The notes under the pieces: generated by a model
What the model was told of the DNA's origin: nothing
Databases searched by the model: none
What the model saw: the letters and a program-made list of their open reading frames with translations, nothing else
Program-made: the position numbers and the translations under genes
Assembly (NCBI GenBank): GCA_035041965.1
Contig: JAPYMA010000457.1
Coordinates: 45,394-109,393 of the forward strand
From: Anisakis pegreffii
Taxonomy: Eukaryota; Nematoda; Chromadorea; Rhabditida; Anisakidae
Direction: 5' to 3'
DNA length: 64,000 nt
In this document: positions 40,001 to 52,520 of the stretch, piece by piece
Layout: each line of letters opens with the position of its first letter
Numbering within the stretch: position 1 is the first letter of the stretch

Positions 40001-43000
40001 AAACCGAATCATTTCCGTCCGAATCGCACATCTTCAATATGTAAGTACAGCAAAAAAAACTGCTCAAGTCAATGAGATGCGAGATCAAACATTCCCATAA
40101 ATAATCCACACTCAGCTCGAATGATGAACAATTTTTATTGTGCTCAAAATAACACATTGAGCATTGAATATCGACATTTTTTCGAAGCAATAATACTGAT
40201 CCAGCGAGCTTTGAAGTTTTTCGTAGTATTAGATGTTGAATGGCAATGAAGAAACTTCTCAGTCAAAAGCCGACGTAAAAATGTTGAAAGTGGAACGATC
40301 AATGAATCGATACTCTGGGAGTGACGACGAACTCACCAGGGAATTATCAGTAGATTACAATATTAACAATTAACAATGCTTTGACTCGTACTAGCTTTGA
40401 AAAGCTTTCTTTCGCTTTCATCGACTTTCACTTACCGAAAACACCCGCAGAGCGTTGCTGTTGCAATCGAATGAAACGCTCGTAAAACGACACGATACTC
40501 ATTTCCAGATTCTTCAAACAGTTTTCTTTCCCTTTGCGAGACTTTTAGGATCAGTAATGCGTGTTTTATTTGTACGGTTTGTCAGGGTGAAATTCGTTCG
40601 CTAGAGATCTTGCGGAAGTTTCTTTTTTTTTCAGAGAATTCCCTTTCGTCCGTTGGTGTAAAAGAACAATTAATTATCAGAGCTGTGATGAATCTGATTG
40701 ATTCACCGATCTGCTTGATTATATTCATTGCCAAGTTCGTTGAATTGTACAGCTCTCTGAATCCGCTTCGAATGAAATAACTCACAACTCGATCTTAAAA
40801 TTTCAAATGATTCAGTATCAACAGCATTCGCTTCATGATCAGTGAAGTGTACAGCATGATTTGACAAACTGGTGGTATCGAAAAATCACGAAAGATCTTC
40901 TCTGACAATTGTCTCATTGATTATCATTAGAGCAGTGCTTTCATTTCCTGTTGTCGACTTTAATCTATCATAAATTTGCTCATTGAACATGATTTTTTGA
41001 ATCCTTTCAATATACTTTACTTGTATCTATTCAATTTCATAACATGTACCCGGATTGTCATCACGTCGCTGAACTTATATTTAAGTAAAATGTCAAAAAT
41101 GATGGAATGAATGCTAGCCCATAAATGTCTTCCTCTGGTGTCAGTGCAAGCAGTAAGCCTGAAGAGCAAACCGACATTAGTTGTTCATTGTATTTTTCGA
41201 GTGAAATCAATAACTTAATGAGAATGAGAAGTAAATGTTGAAGGGTGAATAGAGGAGTATCCGAGAGGCATATCGAATATTACTGAAAGTATCCATTCAT
41301 ATTTCGGATATATACTAAATAATATTCAACCTTGTGGATGAATAGGTTCGCCAGCGATGTAGATGGATTGATACGGCTCAATGAGGAGATTTTGTTTCAT
41401 GAAGTGAGCTCTGATTTGTGCAGCAGATTGCAGAGCAATTGTTCTATGAGACGGTAATGTCGCTCATGGGTAATGTAAACACATTGCTGCATGCTCATTA
41501 CACCAACAATAACAATAATCGTATTAACAATATTGATGTTAGGCAACGATGATGTGAGAAAATTTGAGGCTTTTGAAAAGCTACATTAAGTTCGAAAATA
41601 GAGAATGCAAACATTGAAAAAAGATGAATCGCTGCTGAAAATGAACGCAATCGAAAATATTTTCGTTTTGACAGCATTGAATTTTAGATGTGACAAGTTC
41701 GATGGGATATCAAGCGAATTAATAATGGTATTTGGACGAAATGTGTGATCCTTCTCGATACTAACCAATAAGCTCAAGTGACATGTGTTAGAGATGAGAA
41801 CGTACTTACATCATCGGTAATGAATTCATACGTATTATTTGTGATGAATGAAATATGACACTTTCTGATTCAACCACATTATTTATAAATAAGCAAATAG
41901 TGAACGACCACTAGTGGCTGAACAGACACATGTACGTTTAGCGCATATTGAGAAGTGAGGATCATGCTGAAAAAGCTTAGCGAGCCCCATTCAGATGATC
42001 TTTTTAGGAGAGAGACTTGTTTTTCCTCCTATTTGTTGGCTCATAAAAATGATCGACCTTCATAAACAATTTCCACGACATAAAGATATCGTGAGTTCGC
42101 ATGAAGTATGCATGAATGAGGCATTGAATTCAGCATTTAATATGTCTGAAGACTGCTTTCAATAAGTGCTCAGAATAACAGCGAATCCGATAACCGCTTG
42201 CTGAATTGTCGAAGCAGAAGTTTCACAGGGACGGCTACAATACATCTCAATTCATGCTTTCATTCAATTTAATTATGCTAGCAACTGACTTCTTAAGAGT
42301 GTGATCGTGCATTTTTCATTAAATATCGGTTTGATAGAATTAATTCATTTCGAGGAATAGTCATTTCAAAATTAATTCATTTCATCGGTTCGGTGCTAAA
42401 CTTCACCACTCAAAGATTGATGTAAAATGACAATTCAAACATAGAAAAGTGTAATGACACAAATGAATTGTTTATATCGCAAACTACTCAATATCGCTGC
42501 GAAGTTCTGCGAATGCAATCGGAAATTACATTTTCAGTTGGCGTGCTGGGAAGATCTCTCGAATGCTGAAAAATTGCATAATGTTGAAGTAACGCTAAGT
42601 GAACAAAAACCGTTCGCATCATGAGCGAAACATGCATAATGTCACAGTTGGATTAACAAAAGGAAATACCGTATCACACTCGCATTCGCTTCAACAGACA
42701 ACACGAAACGGTTGAGGAATGGACTTTGCATCGAGAAAAAATGACAGTAAACAATGAATAAAGTTGGAGAATAAAACTTTCTGCTGAACGATACATTTAA
42801 TTATTGACTAAATAAGTATGGAAAAAGCTATCGGACATTAGTCAAAAGGTTTGCTCTGCACACTAAACAAAAGCGAATTCCTACTAGAATCGATCATTCT
42901 AGCGGAATGGATGAGAAAATCAGTCATCTACGAAATTGAGAGCATTAAACGGACAACGTTTCTTGCGAAGAATTGTTGCTATTGTTTCACACCATCCATC

Positions 43001-43295
43001 CAGGTAATCACACAGCATCCATTCTATTTATGCCTAATCTAATCGTTAGCATAGAGAAAGGTTAGAATTGAATTCGTTCGATGGAGCGTGCGATACAAAA
43101 ATTGCTGGTGACATAAGAAATTGGAACGTTAAAGTGGTGAATGCATGCATGAAAACGACGACAGACAGCATTTCGATAAGGTTGGAAGAGTTGTAATAAA
43201 TGTATCAAAAGCAGCCAAAATGATCGTGATTGTAGCGGTAGTTACTGGAGAAGATTTACAAATGAGTATGCGTTGCGATACGCATTTTGGTAAGT

Positions 43296-43346
43296 AATAA
43301 TAATAATGATAGTAATAATGATGATAATAATAATAACAATAATAGA
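43296..43346. repeat. TAA/GAT trinucleotide tract
   Basis: An interrupted run of AAT, GAT and AAC triplets in intergenic DNA. No coding context. Confidence 0.85.
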
Positions 43347-43382
43347 TTTAGATATTATCTTAATGCTATCTCAACTAGTGCA

Positions 43383-43443
43383 GTAGCGCTCATTCATATA
43401 CATTGATCACTATAGATCAATGTATGCATTACTATAGCGCTAC
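43383..43443. repeat. Long hairpin with AGCGCTAC ends
   Basis: The outer arms GTAGCGCT (43383-43390) and AGCGCTAC (43436-43443) are perfect complements. The inner arms ATACATTGATC (43398-43408) and GATCAATGTAT (43415-43425) enclose a 6-nt loop. The middle arm segments pair imperfectly. It sits immediately before a degenerate tandem pair and may mark the end of a small mobile element. Confidence 0.8.
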
Positions 43444-43447
43444 AGGC

Positions 43448-43716
43448 GTTACCATCTTTAAGACTACCATACTCTCAGTTTTGTCCGGTAACATATGAAT
43501 TTCTTTACACCATTCAATTCCTCGGAACTTCTAAATTCAGAATAGCATATATTTTGTGGCGCAATTCTGCCTGCTTGAGGAGATATAGCTATTTTCTTAT
43601 ACCTATCTCTAACCTATAGGGGTTCCATCTTTAAGGCTACCGTACTCTTAGGTTTGCCCACTAACGTATCAACTTCTGTACACCATTCGATTCCTCGAAA
43701 ACTCTAAATTCAGAAA
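43448..43716. repeat. Degenerate direct repeat pair, 174-bp offset
   Basis: Copy 1 (43448-43543) and copy 2 (43622-43716) share blocks such as CATCTTTAAG, CTACCRTACTCT, TACACCATTC and CTAAATTCAGAA, roughly 80% alike over about 95 bp. The spacer between them is not repeated. No frame is conserved. Confidence 0.75.
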
Positions 43717-44252
43717 AAACAATTCCTGCAGAGTCAAATACGTGTGTCAAAATATGAACCTTTTAGCTAATGGTCTTCAAAAATCCCTTCCAGAACACCT
43801 GACTGATCTGCTCAAAAGTTTCCTTTAATTTGATGATATTCCACCTGATGTTTCGAAGCGGTGCAGTTTTCGCGGATCAATAAATGTTTGTGCGTTTTTA
43901 TGCACTCATAACATCCGTTTTCATGATTCTCGTTATTTTTATTAGATGTTGAATTGCACATCAATTCGTTTATGTTCTCCTCGTTGTTCATTCGCTCGTA
44001 AACCAGCAAAAACATGATTTCTTTTGATTTATGTTTGATTGTTTTTAGCGGAATGCGCTTTGATTTCTAGGAAATGATGAGGTTTTGAACGAATATTTCA
44101 AATTCATAACTTGTTCAGGAAAAGACACATCCTCCTGTTGATAACTTTCCCACTGAGTGTTTTTCCCATTCGGAAATCAACTTTTCAGGAAGTGCAAAAC
44201 TAATCGAAATGTAAAAATATTAAATTTGAACTTTGCTAATCAATTCCATAGT

Positions 44253-44317
44253 GAATGCGATTTATCATGTGAGCAGTTTGTCATTCGTTGTTTGCTCGCA
44301 CATGATAAATCGCATTC
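44253..44317. repeat. 25-bp inverted repeat with 17-nt loop
   Basis: The left arm 44253-44275 begins GAATGCGATTTATCATGTG. The right arm 44293-44317 is its complement apart from a 2-nt insertion. The overall size, about 65 nt, is compatible with a small RNA hairpin precursor, but no expression evidence is available. Confidence 0.8.
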
Positions 44318-46868
44318 AAACGTTTATCGATAAGATCGCAAAATACCGGTCGTTTTCTTGACGGAATAGTGTGAGAAAGCGTCTGCTATGTGCCGCACTT
44401 GCTTGCATCCTTATGCCTGGTCTATCTCTGTGCGAAAGAAATTAATTTCGGAGAGGTATGATCTGATCATGCACGATGGATTTGTGCTTAGTGCTAGAAC
44501 TGATGTTTGAAAGGCTCGTTTTTAATAGATAAATCTAAATGAAAAAGTTTCATGGATACTTTTCAAGGTGTGCATGTGCTGCATATCGATGGAATTGAAT
44601 TCGTTGGAAACATTCATCGAACTCATGTCAACTTTCTCCTAACTTCTTGTCTATTTTACCGTTATCAGTTAACGAATTACTGGTGTATTAGTGGCATCAT
44701 ATGGCTCGAAAATATTTCCGCGGTCCATCTTTTATCATAATTTTGATGGTTGTTTCTAACGCAGTAGTTGTCGTGGGCAATGAACTTCGTACTTCATAAC
44801 TCATGAGCAGATCACTTTTCATATGTAATGTTCAATTCGATCAGATAATTCATTTACGATAACACATCCGCAAATCTCACATCAGCCTGACTGACTCACT
44901 CAAAACGCAAGATTTTATGAAATTACGGAGTAAACAAAGAGAAAACCTGAAAATTCCATTGAAGATATTAATTCTGAAGCTGTCAAAAATAAGTAGTGTT
45001 TTGTTTTTTCTCAGTGTTTGATGGGTGGCACTTGCAAAAGGTATTTCTGAAGAGCTTCACTTCTCTAATAACAGCAAAAAATAGCTGCCCATTTCAGTGT
45101 TTAAGTGTATGTGATTGGCGAACGCTGAGTACAAACGAACGATCGGTGATTTCGTGCAAACTTCTTCTTTAAATGTGTCTCAATCAAATCAGTATTATTG
45201 AACTGGAATCAACCGAATTCCCCATTACGTCTTGAGAGGATCGTGGTTTTTTTGTTCATTTCATGGCTGTTTAGTTGAATGGCGCTCGATGCTGTTTAGT
45301 GCTCGTTCTTCAATCTTTAGCCGTTATAGAAGTAAAAATTAAACCATTTTTTAAAGAAAGTAATCTGTTTGTTTCAGTTTTCCTCAGCACAACATTTATT
45401 TCGTGCGGTGTAATGCGGGGGAACAGCGATATTGCATGCGGTTAAAGAGAAGCATGAAGCGTAAGAACGTGCGAGGCACTGATTTGACGAGAATGCCGCA
45501 GATGTAATACGATTATCTGAATGCACGATCGTTAATATTGCTACCATGTGTGATCGAAACATCCAATGAAACAACAAAACAAGATTCATTTATGTGAGAT
45601 TTTCACAAACACATAATTAACAGCAATTTGGAGTGTTGTTTTCGAGTTATTTCGCTAAGGAATGCTAATTAGTGGCGGACCTGTTATGAGCTACGGGGAT
45701 TGAATCGTTGACAGATGTTGATTTTAGTACCGATTTCTTTCATAATTCGGACAACGATCTCATTCAAATCTCTCTGAAATATCCCCAACCCTTTCTCAGT
45801 GTGTTATTCATTGTAAACTCTTTTCACTTTGCTTTGTTGCTATTCCGTTTGTCTCTTCAATAGGTAAATAAACGACTAAAATCCTCGTATATAGGATAAG
45901 TCTTTTAGCTCATTTCCCTCAAAGGTTCTAGGGATATGTTTGCCAAAAGTGCCTATGCTGTGCTTCATAATGTACCTTTCAAATCATTAAGTTTGTCCAC
46001 TGACTCAACCACCTGATGACCTTCAGTTACGCAACTATTTAGAGATTTCATAAGATGCACTCTAAGATATGTACTTTGTGCTAAAAAAAACTATTATTAT
46101 ACTTCTAACCAATGCTAAAAAACATTCAAAAGTTTGCAGTTCGCGAACATTCGGAAATTGTCGAGAATAAAACTGAGTCGAAACATCTTTCAGCAGTTTC
46201 CTCAGTTTAGATAAATGTTTTGCTCAATGCTTTGCAGCAGTGGAACCGGTTAATGAAATTGCAATATTATTATAAATGTTGCATCAAACACTGCAGGAGG
46301 TTTAACCTCGAATCGCATGCCTGCAGAGTCGACTGGGAAAATGCTTAGCGTCCGAATCATAGTCCCTTTCGTACAATAGCGTTTTTGTACCGATCCCTTT
46401 TTTCGATCCCAAGTTTTAACTCACACTGTTATGTACGCAGTCTTTGAAAAATTCATTCATGTGCCTTTCGATTTTGCGCAGTGCTCGATTAAACGTTTAA
46501 GTGTGAACATATGTCTGGATGTGGACTTCATTCTAGCCGCATTGATCGAAGAATGCCTGATCAGAGAGTGAATCGCGAAAGATTCACAGTTAGGTGATTG
46601 ATATCAGTACGTAATAGGATTGAATTTGGGAAAGTTTGTGAGAATAGCATTTAACATCTTTCAGTTTCTGTTTTAAACGATCGCGTATGTTGAAAGCGTT
46701 TGAATTCGAGTAGTATCAGGAGGATACGTTGATACATGAGAAGAAGTGTTCATTCATTACAGCTAAACGACATACGAGCTATAAAAACTAAAATTTATCT
46801 TTTCATTGGACAAGCTTGAACGTGCTCAGCAGTCAGAAATTAATCGAGAACAACAGTGAACAGGCGAA

Positions 46869-48002
46869 ATGTACCGGTAAGACTTTCAATTTTTCCAGTA
46901 TATGAAAACCTTTAAAACATATCCACCGAAAACACTTCAAGCATAAGTCTCATCGAATGCAATCTGTTATGTCGAACGCTTCAACTGTACCGGTTCAATC
47001 GTTTGCAATTCTTTGTGGGTTTTGCGATCAGCCAAACGTAATTCATTCCACAGGAAGTCAACTTTTGACATGTTTAAGAATCATTCCAATTCATTCGATT
47101 ATCAGCAAGTATTTCGATCGTTGTTGTTCCTCAGAACACTTTAACTGATTTGCATTGCAGTACACTTCTCCTCTACTTGTTCACACCAAACTTAACATCA
47201 ACGAAGTTCGCAAATGAATCGTCGCAATCACCACAATACATCATACCAAGGCAGCTTTCCCATTTAGGAGTAAGTCCTTTCCATGAATGCACGCACATTT
47301 GATGCTATCTGCGGACAGCTATTTAATCGAATTATTTATTTGATCAACTATTGCAAGTCGTCACAAGTTCATGCGTTTCCTTTGCCACAAATAGCAGTGC
47401 GTACTTCCTTCTTCTGACGACATCAGCTTAGGGAATTATCCATCTTTATGAGCTTCTGATCGCAATCGTCGATTTAACGTTCATATAATCACTGAAGTCG
47501 TCTGAATACTGAAATTCATATTGTTATGAAAAATCGAACTGTAAATCTCCAACCCTTTCCGAGCTTCCAAAATTCGGAAGATTTTACCGTTGAGGAAAGA
47601 ACTGTGAAAGATACATCACTGTAAATTCAGAAAATCGACTAATTTGTTTATGAAAGCGAACTGATGTTCAGTATTCGTGAGTGGGCACAGTAATATAAAA
47701 AGAACGCGTTCCAAGAGAATCCTGAACCATCATCAACGCGAGATTTTATGGTTGCGCAATTGCCGTTTTGGCTGAAAGATCATTTTGAAGAAAATCTAAA
47801 ATTCAGAGTGATGCAACGTTTCGATTTACGTTCTAAAAGGAATTTGCAAACCATTTCAAAGAAACAACTCAATGAATGCACCTTGCAGTGGCCATACAGG
47901 CGATCGTCACTGCCCACTCGATTCTACCCGTCTTATCGTCGCGCTTCAATACGGAACCTCGAAACGAGCATTGTGCGCTCAGAAGAGTTGAAAAAACAGT
48001 GA
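46869..48002 (+). CDS. Unrecognised 168-aa protein with one hydrophobic segment
   Basis: Candidate exons 46869-46876 (ATG, GTAAGA donor), 46948-47037, 47161-47269 (TTGCAG acceptor, GTAAGT donor) and 47703-48002. Only this frame passes through all junctions; the other two frames of exon 2 hit stops in exon 3. The N-terminal third contains a hydrophobic stretch (LQFFVGFAISQTTLLLYLF) that could be a membrane anchor or a targeting segment. The C-terminal exon is the most convincing part: 100 codons, charged and aromatic, with FWLKDHFEENLKFRV and a basic WPYRRSSLPTRFYPSYRR block. The tiny first exon and the purine-rich AAAAAG acceptor at 47702 are weak points. An AATAAA at 48087 would serve as poly(A) signal. 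I do not recognise the family; a small organelle membrane protein is one possibility. Confidence 0.5.
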
Positions 48003-48086
48003 TGATAAAAATGCCGAAAATTATATGAAATGGATATACAAATGGATATTTAAGACAGCAATTGTAAAATATGTTTCTTTAATGTA

Positions 48087-48092
48087 AATAAA
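48087..48092 (+). other. Likely poly(A) signal after the 168-aa gene
   Basis: AATAAA lies 85 bp past the stop codon at 48002, on the same strand, in AT-rich sequence. Confidence 0.55.
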
Positions 48093-49110
48093 TCAGAATT
48101 TCCCTAATTCTTTCTTTGTCAATCAGTTATTTTGATGGCTAATTATAAGCAGTGCAAAATATTATCTCGAAATTATACGAACAATTTGGACTACTACTTC
48201 CCAGTCGAATACTTCAAATAAATTTCGAGTTATAATTCAAAATTTCACAAATTCACACCTTCAACGTGTTACGTTGAGAGACTGCGATCATAGTCTTCAT
48301 CCTGATCACAGATTTCGACCAAACTAGATCAAACTGGATTGATTTCACACATAATGAGAAAAGAAACCATTGCTTTCGAAGTTCCTACGGATTTGAACGC
48401 AAAATACGCTGAAAAATAGAAGAAGTAATTGGAAAAAAAATTGTAATACGAAAACAATTTCGAACGAATCTCACTGAAAAGTGGAAGAACTATACGAACG
48501 AACAGTAAACCTTCAAAAAACACGCTTATTCGTTGCGTTATAGTTGAAACTCAGGGGAGAACAGCGAGAAAAACAAAGCAATTTCAAAAGGTATTCGCCA
48601 AAAAATAAACAAAAAATCTAAAGAAACAAGGCTGATTGCTGGGAGGAAATGATGAAATCAATTGTGATAATCTATTGTATGTGTTTGATGTAAGGCTGAA
48701 TCTATGAATTTATGCGCCGCTGCTTGTGTCAATTTGTTTGTGTTGTTACGTTGATATACATACGAACGTATATACACCACCGCATTCATATTTATTCATT
48801 TATCCACTCCACAAATTCTTAGTTGGACAAACATTAGAAGTGATCCTCCAACCGTCGTCCTCTCCCATCACACGTACCAATATTCATCCGCATTACCGAC
48901 CCACCGATCGACCAATCGACCAAGCTCATTCTGCTAACCCCTTTTACCTCAGCTCATCCATCCATCCATCTATCTGTTTTCCTACTAAAGGTTGTTGAAC
49001 AGCTCATTTGATCAATTAATCCGATAAAAACACGATTTTGTTTCCCCTTACAAGTACACATTCGTTATTCACTGTGAATTTCCTCGCTGCGATCACATCA
49101 TCGTAAACTC
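48093..49110. other. Intergenic, likely promoter side of the Ly6-like gene
   Basis: No gene seen. From 48.75 to 49.0 kb the plus strand is C-rich with CCATCCATC-type short repeats. A similar C-rich stretch precedes the KCNN gene, so these may be upstream regions, though no defined motif can be named. Confidence 0.4.
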
Positions 49111-52100
49111 ATGCCTCACATAACGCTCAATATTATCACTTTTCTGATAATTCAGTTGATATTCACTCAAGCCAGCGCCACCAAAAGTGAGTTTTTTTGC
49201 TGGATTCTCAGCCTTTTGATTATCTGCTGAGAATCTAATTGTCTGATTGATTATCTGATTGCCTTTTGATTTTGATTATGAGGCGTTTTCCGAAATTCAC
49301 TCGTTTGATGCAAACATATTTTTCTGCAATGATTTGGAGTGATTATGTTTTGGTGTTTCTTTACGCCTTTCCATTCCACTGATCATGCAAAACGTACCAT
49401 ATCAATCTCGATTGTGATCAAATCACTAAGAGAACGATATGAGTCTACAAATGGTGAATCAGATACAGTTGCTGAGGGTCGAAAACTGTAGGGAACATTA
49501 TCCGGAACAACACTTGAGAAATGTTCGGTTAGCTGTAGCTCGAGCCAGCTGATTAAGGCTATCGCTCCAAATCGAAACTCTCAGAATCTCAAAAACATTA
49601 TTGGATAATCAGACTTCAAAAACGGGAAATATTTGGTGTCAAAACTCGTTCACTTAAACTCGTAACGTGAAAAGTATACATGAATTGAAAATCAAAATGA
49701 AACGCGAATATAATTCGCTCAATTTCTATATTCCAAGGTAAATTTGCACCTCTCACTGCCAGGTTTAATTTTACGAATTTTATCGAGTGAATCGTATCTT
49801 ATCGCCATATTAAATCAACAAACAAAATTTATGTGTGAATATTTTTCAAAAAAATTTTCAGATAAATGCTACAGCTGTGCCTCAACAAACATGCTTCAGG
49901 TGAGTGAAAAGTTTTTTTCACAACTTCTAAAATCGCCTGTTGTTCACGTGGCAACAAAACCACATTGTCTAAGTTAAAGAACTTTCTAAACGAGATCGTT
50001 GAGTGACATGCGGACGAGCTAAACCGGATTAGAGAAGTGTATAATGTGCGAAAAAAACAAAACAAACTAACTGAAATGTGCCACAGGTACTAACGATGCA
50101 ATACAAAATGCTTTTTTATATAATAAAAGTGAAAACTTAACTTTTTAAATTGCTTACGTAAACAACACACTTCACTTGTATTATTCTGCCAAATATAATA
50201 TTGTTCCTAATGGAACTGAACCTCTCTGAGTGGGCACAGACAAAGGCAAATTTTGTTCAACATCAAACAAAAATTTGTTTCAGCAGTAATTTTTGTCTTT
50301 GAAAATGATGAATAAGAAAAGATCGCGACGATGAGATAAGAGATTGATTTGATTTTCTGTTTGATGAGGCTTATTACAGAGCGTGCCCTTTATCGCTTGT
50401 CTGAAGCAACCAAAAATGTTGAAAAATAAGAAGCAAACGAGAATTTTGCTTCAATTCAATATCTCTTTTCGTATTAATTCAGTTATACGGCCTGAAATAA
50501 GTAATATTTGTGATGAAACAAGTTGAGTTGCATAAAGATGACCGTTTTGTGAAGAAAATGCTGCTGATTGGATAAATACTTGCCGTTCAAATCTACTCAC
50601 TACCCTCTCCTCAGCATCGATTTCAGTAATTGATCTGAGGAAACATCGCCTTCAACGAAAAGCTTTTCATTCAGCCAAACTTTTCCTCCTTTTTTTCCAT
50701 CTGTGATTGAAAATCGCATGTTAACTTGACAGCTGATCCTAGTCTCCATTTGTACACATCGTTGAGTGGTGACCGAAATAGGTGCAATTAAAACCTTTTA
50801 AGTGTATAATAGATATAAGCCGGATCATAGCCTGGCTCAGTCGCGGGTTCGATTCCCGTTGGCGGAGGAAAGTTTTGCTCGATATCGAGTGGTGTACCAA
50901 TATCATTAAAACTTGTTAATTCAATGGTGAAACGCAACTAGTCGACTGCTAAGGCGAATGCACGAATTCATTTGATCGCTGGTGTGATCAAATGTTTCTT
51001 TCTGAATTTCCGCCATGAAATGTTCCAGATGAATTTTGCGAGTTAACAAATCGTTGTACGCCGTCCGAAGGTTCTGACGGAATTTGAGGATTTGAATTCC
51101 AACCAATTAAGTTATTCGCAATTTTCGTACTACTCTTATTGGAGTCTCATTATTCTGATTTCCCGAGATTCGTTTCGTTGTTGGAATGGAAATTTGTGCA
51201 GTTGTCGAATAACTTTCGAGTGTATTGTTGGCATGAAATAAGAGTTTAGAATTTCACCACAAAGAATCGTGGCCCTCAAAAGCGAATCGCTGAACCGAAA
51301 GTGTACGATAATTTTTGTGATCTCGATGTTTGGATTTTGAAACGCAAAGGCACAGTTGAATGTGATGGCGCTTGCTTCAAATGGCAACAGATTATCGATA
51401 ACTCAGGTTATTTGGTGCAGTATTAATTATTCATTCATGCTTTCATTTCGCTAAACTACACAAGTTCCAGTCATGAATTTCAACGTTAACTTCAGCAGAT
51501 CTGAAATAGAAGATTTTATCGATGAGTTTAGTGATTTTTGGCGTGAACTATTTCCACGGTACAATCGGCGAGTAGACGGTTAATAAAGAAGCCATGGAAT
51601 GAAAACAGCTGATTGGTTGTCTTCTGTGGAATTCTTTACAGATGAAATGAACTTTTGAAACGATCTGATATTCGTAGCTTATGAATAATTTCTCATCGAT
51701 GCATCATGCATAATTCTTTAAGGCTCATATTCGTATATGACAATCCGTTCATGCTATAATGAGATGTTCGATATGAAGGACTCTTTAACTGCACCTGAAC
51801 CGGATGATTTTTACTGCTCATCCAAGTAACATTTTCCTGGCATTCGATTTCTTCAGTATCTCCATAATCCCAGTCGTTCGATTCTCGGTAAAACCATTAG
51901 GGATACAAAAGTATGGATGGGTAAAATGTTGTTTCCATCAATATGACCCTTACAGTTTGAACTTATGGCAGATGATCTTTATATTTAGCTCCTTTGGATA
52001 TGAAGACGAATCATTCTTATTGAGGTAGTTTCTGTAAATTTCCTACCCCGAAGAAACTCCCCGCGGGTGTTTCTCATCGAACTGATGCATCTGTCCACTG

Positions 52101-52309
52101 TTGTCATTATATATGTTCTTGCCACCATCCAGAGAAATTCGTTTATTGATTTCAGGTCATCCCCGTTGGACTGTATACCAGATGTGAATCTTATCGATAA
52201 TATATGCTGGTGTCAAGGTGATTATTGTAATGAAGCGGTCGCTAAGAAATTGAGCAATGGCTTTTTCTTATCCACATTAATCACCGTGTTTTTGTTTGCA
52301 CTTAGCTGA
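49111..52309 (+). CDS. Secreted Ly6/uPAR three-finger protein, probably GPI-anchored
   Basis: Exons 49111-49186, 49862-49899, 51250-51406, 51723-51825 and 52156-52309 join in phase to 175 aa. The start is the ATG of a clear signal peptide (hydrophobic NIITFLIIQLIF, cleavage near AS-A). The mature protein opens with KCYSCAS, the usual first finger. It continues through CDLDVWILKRKGTVECDGAC and MTIRSCYNEMF, and ends its domain with CWCQGDYCN, the hallmark C-x-C-x4-C-N closure of Ly6 domains. A hydrophobic tail (FFLSTLITVFLFALS) right at the C-terminus fits a GPI-attachment signal. Likely role: cell-surface adaptor or receptor-modulating protein, as in other Ly6 family members; the exact partner is unknown. 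Exon 4 uses a TTTAAG acceptor. AATAAA follows at 52515. Confidence 0.88.
50833..50867 (+). pseudogene. tRNA-like relic with fused A and B boxes
   Basis: TGGCTCAGTCG (50833-50843) matches the tRNA D-arm/A-box pattern. Immediately after it, GCGGGTTCGATTCCCGT (50843-50859) forms a proper T-arm with a canonical B box, followed by a 7-nt acceptor-like TGGCGGA. The anticodon arm and the matching 5' acceptor strand are missing, so this cannot fold as a tRNA. It could be a deleted tRNA or the head of a tRNA-derived SINE. It lies in an intron of the Ly6-like gene. Confidence 0.6.
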
Positions 52310-52514
52310 TCTGATCGATCATGTGTGTGTGATCACCAAGAATCAATTAAAGAATCAATTTCTGATCAATTCATCGTTTTTTCGTTGATCTCAGCTTGTT
52401 TAAATCCTCTCTCGATTCACTGTTTAAATCATTGTAATGTCATATGAAGTAGTCGTCCAGGAGATACATAACATCACAAATTTCTTTGAGATTTCAAGTT
52501 TCGCTATGGTTTGT

Positions 52515-52520
52515 AATAAA
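52515..52520 (+). other. Likely poly(A) signal of the Ly6-like gene
   Basis: AATAAA about 205 bp after the Ly6-like stop codon, same strand. Confidence 0.5.

Larger units (their letters stand above)
33254..46868. other. Gene-poor 13.6-kb stretch with repeats
   Basis: I find no recognisable gene. The missing 5' exon(s) of protein kinase D should lie in this direction. Candidate frames on the minus strand at 35364-35125 and 44015-43812 (the latter hydrophilic: NNEENINELMCNSTSNKN, with a GTGGAA donor) could be upstream or alternative first exons, but phase or family support is missing. The stretch also holds dispersed repeat copy B, a trinucleotide tract, a degenerate tandem pair and two hairpins, listed separately. 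Confidence 0.5.
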
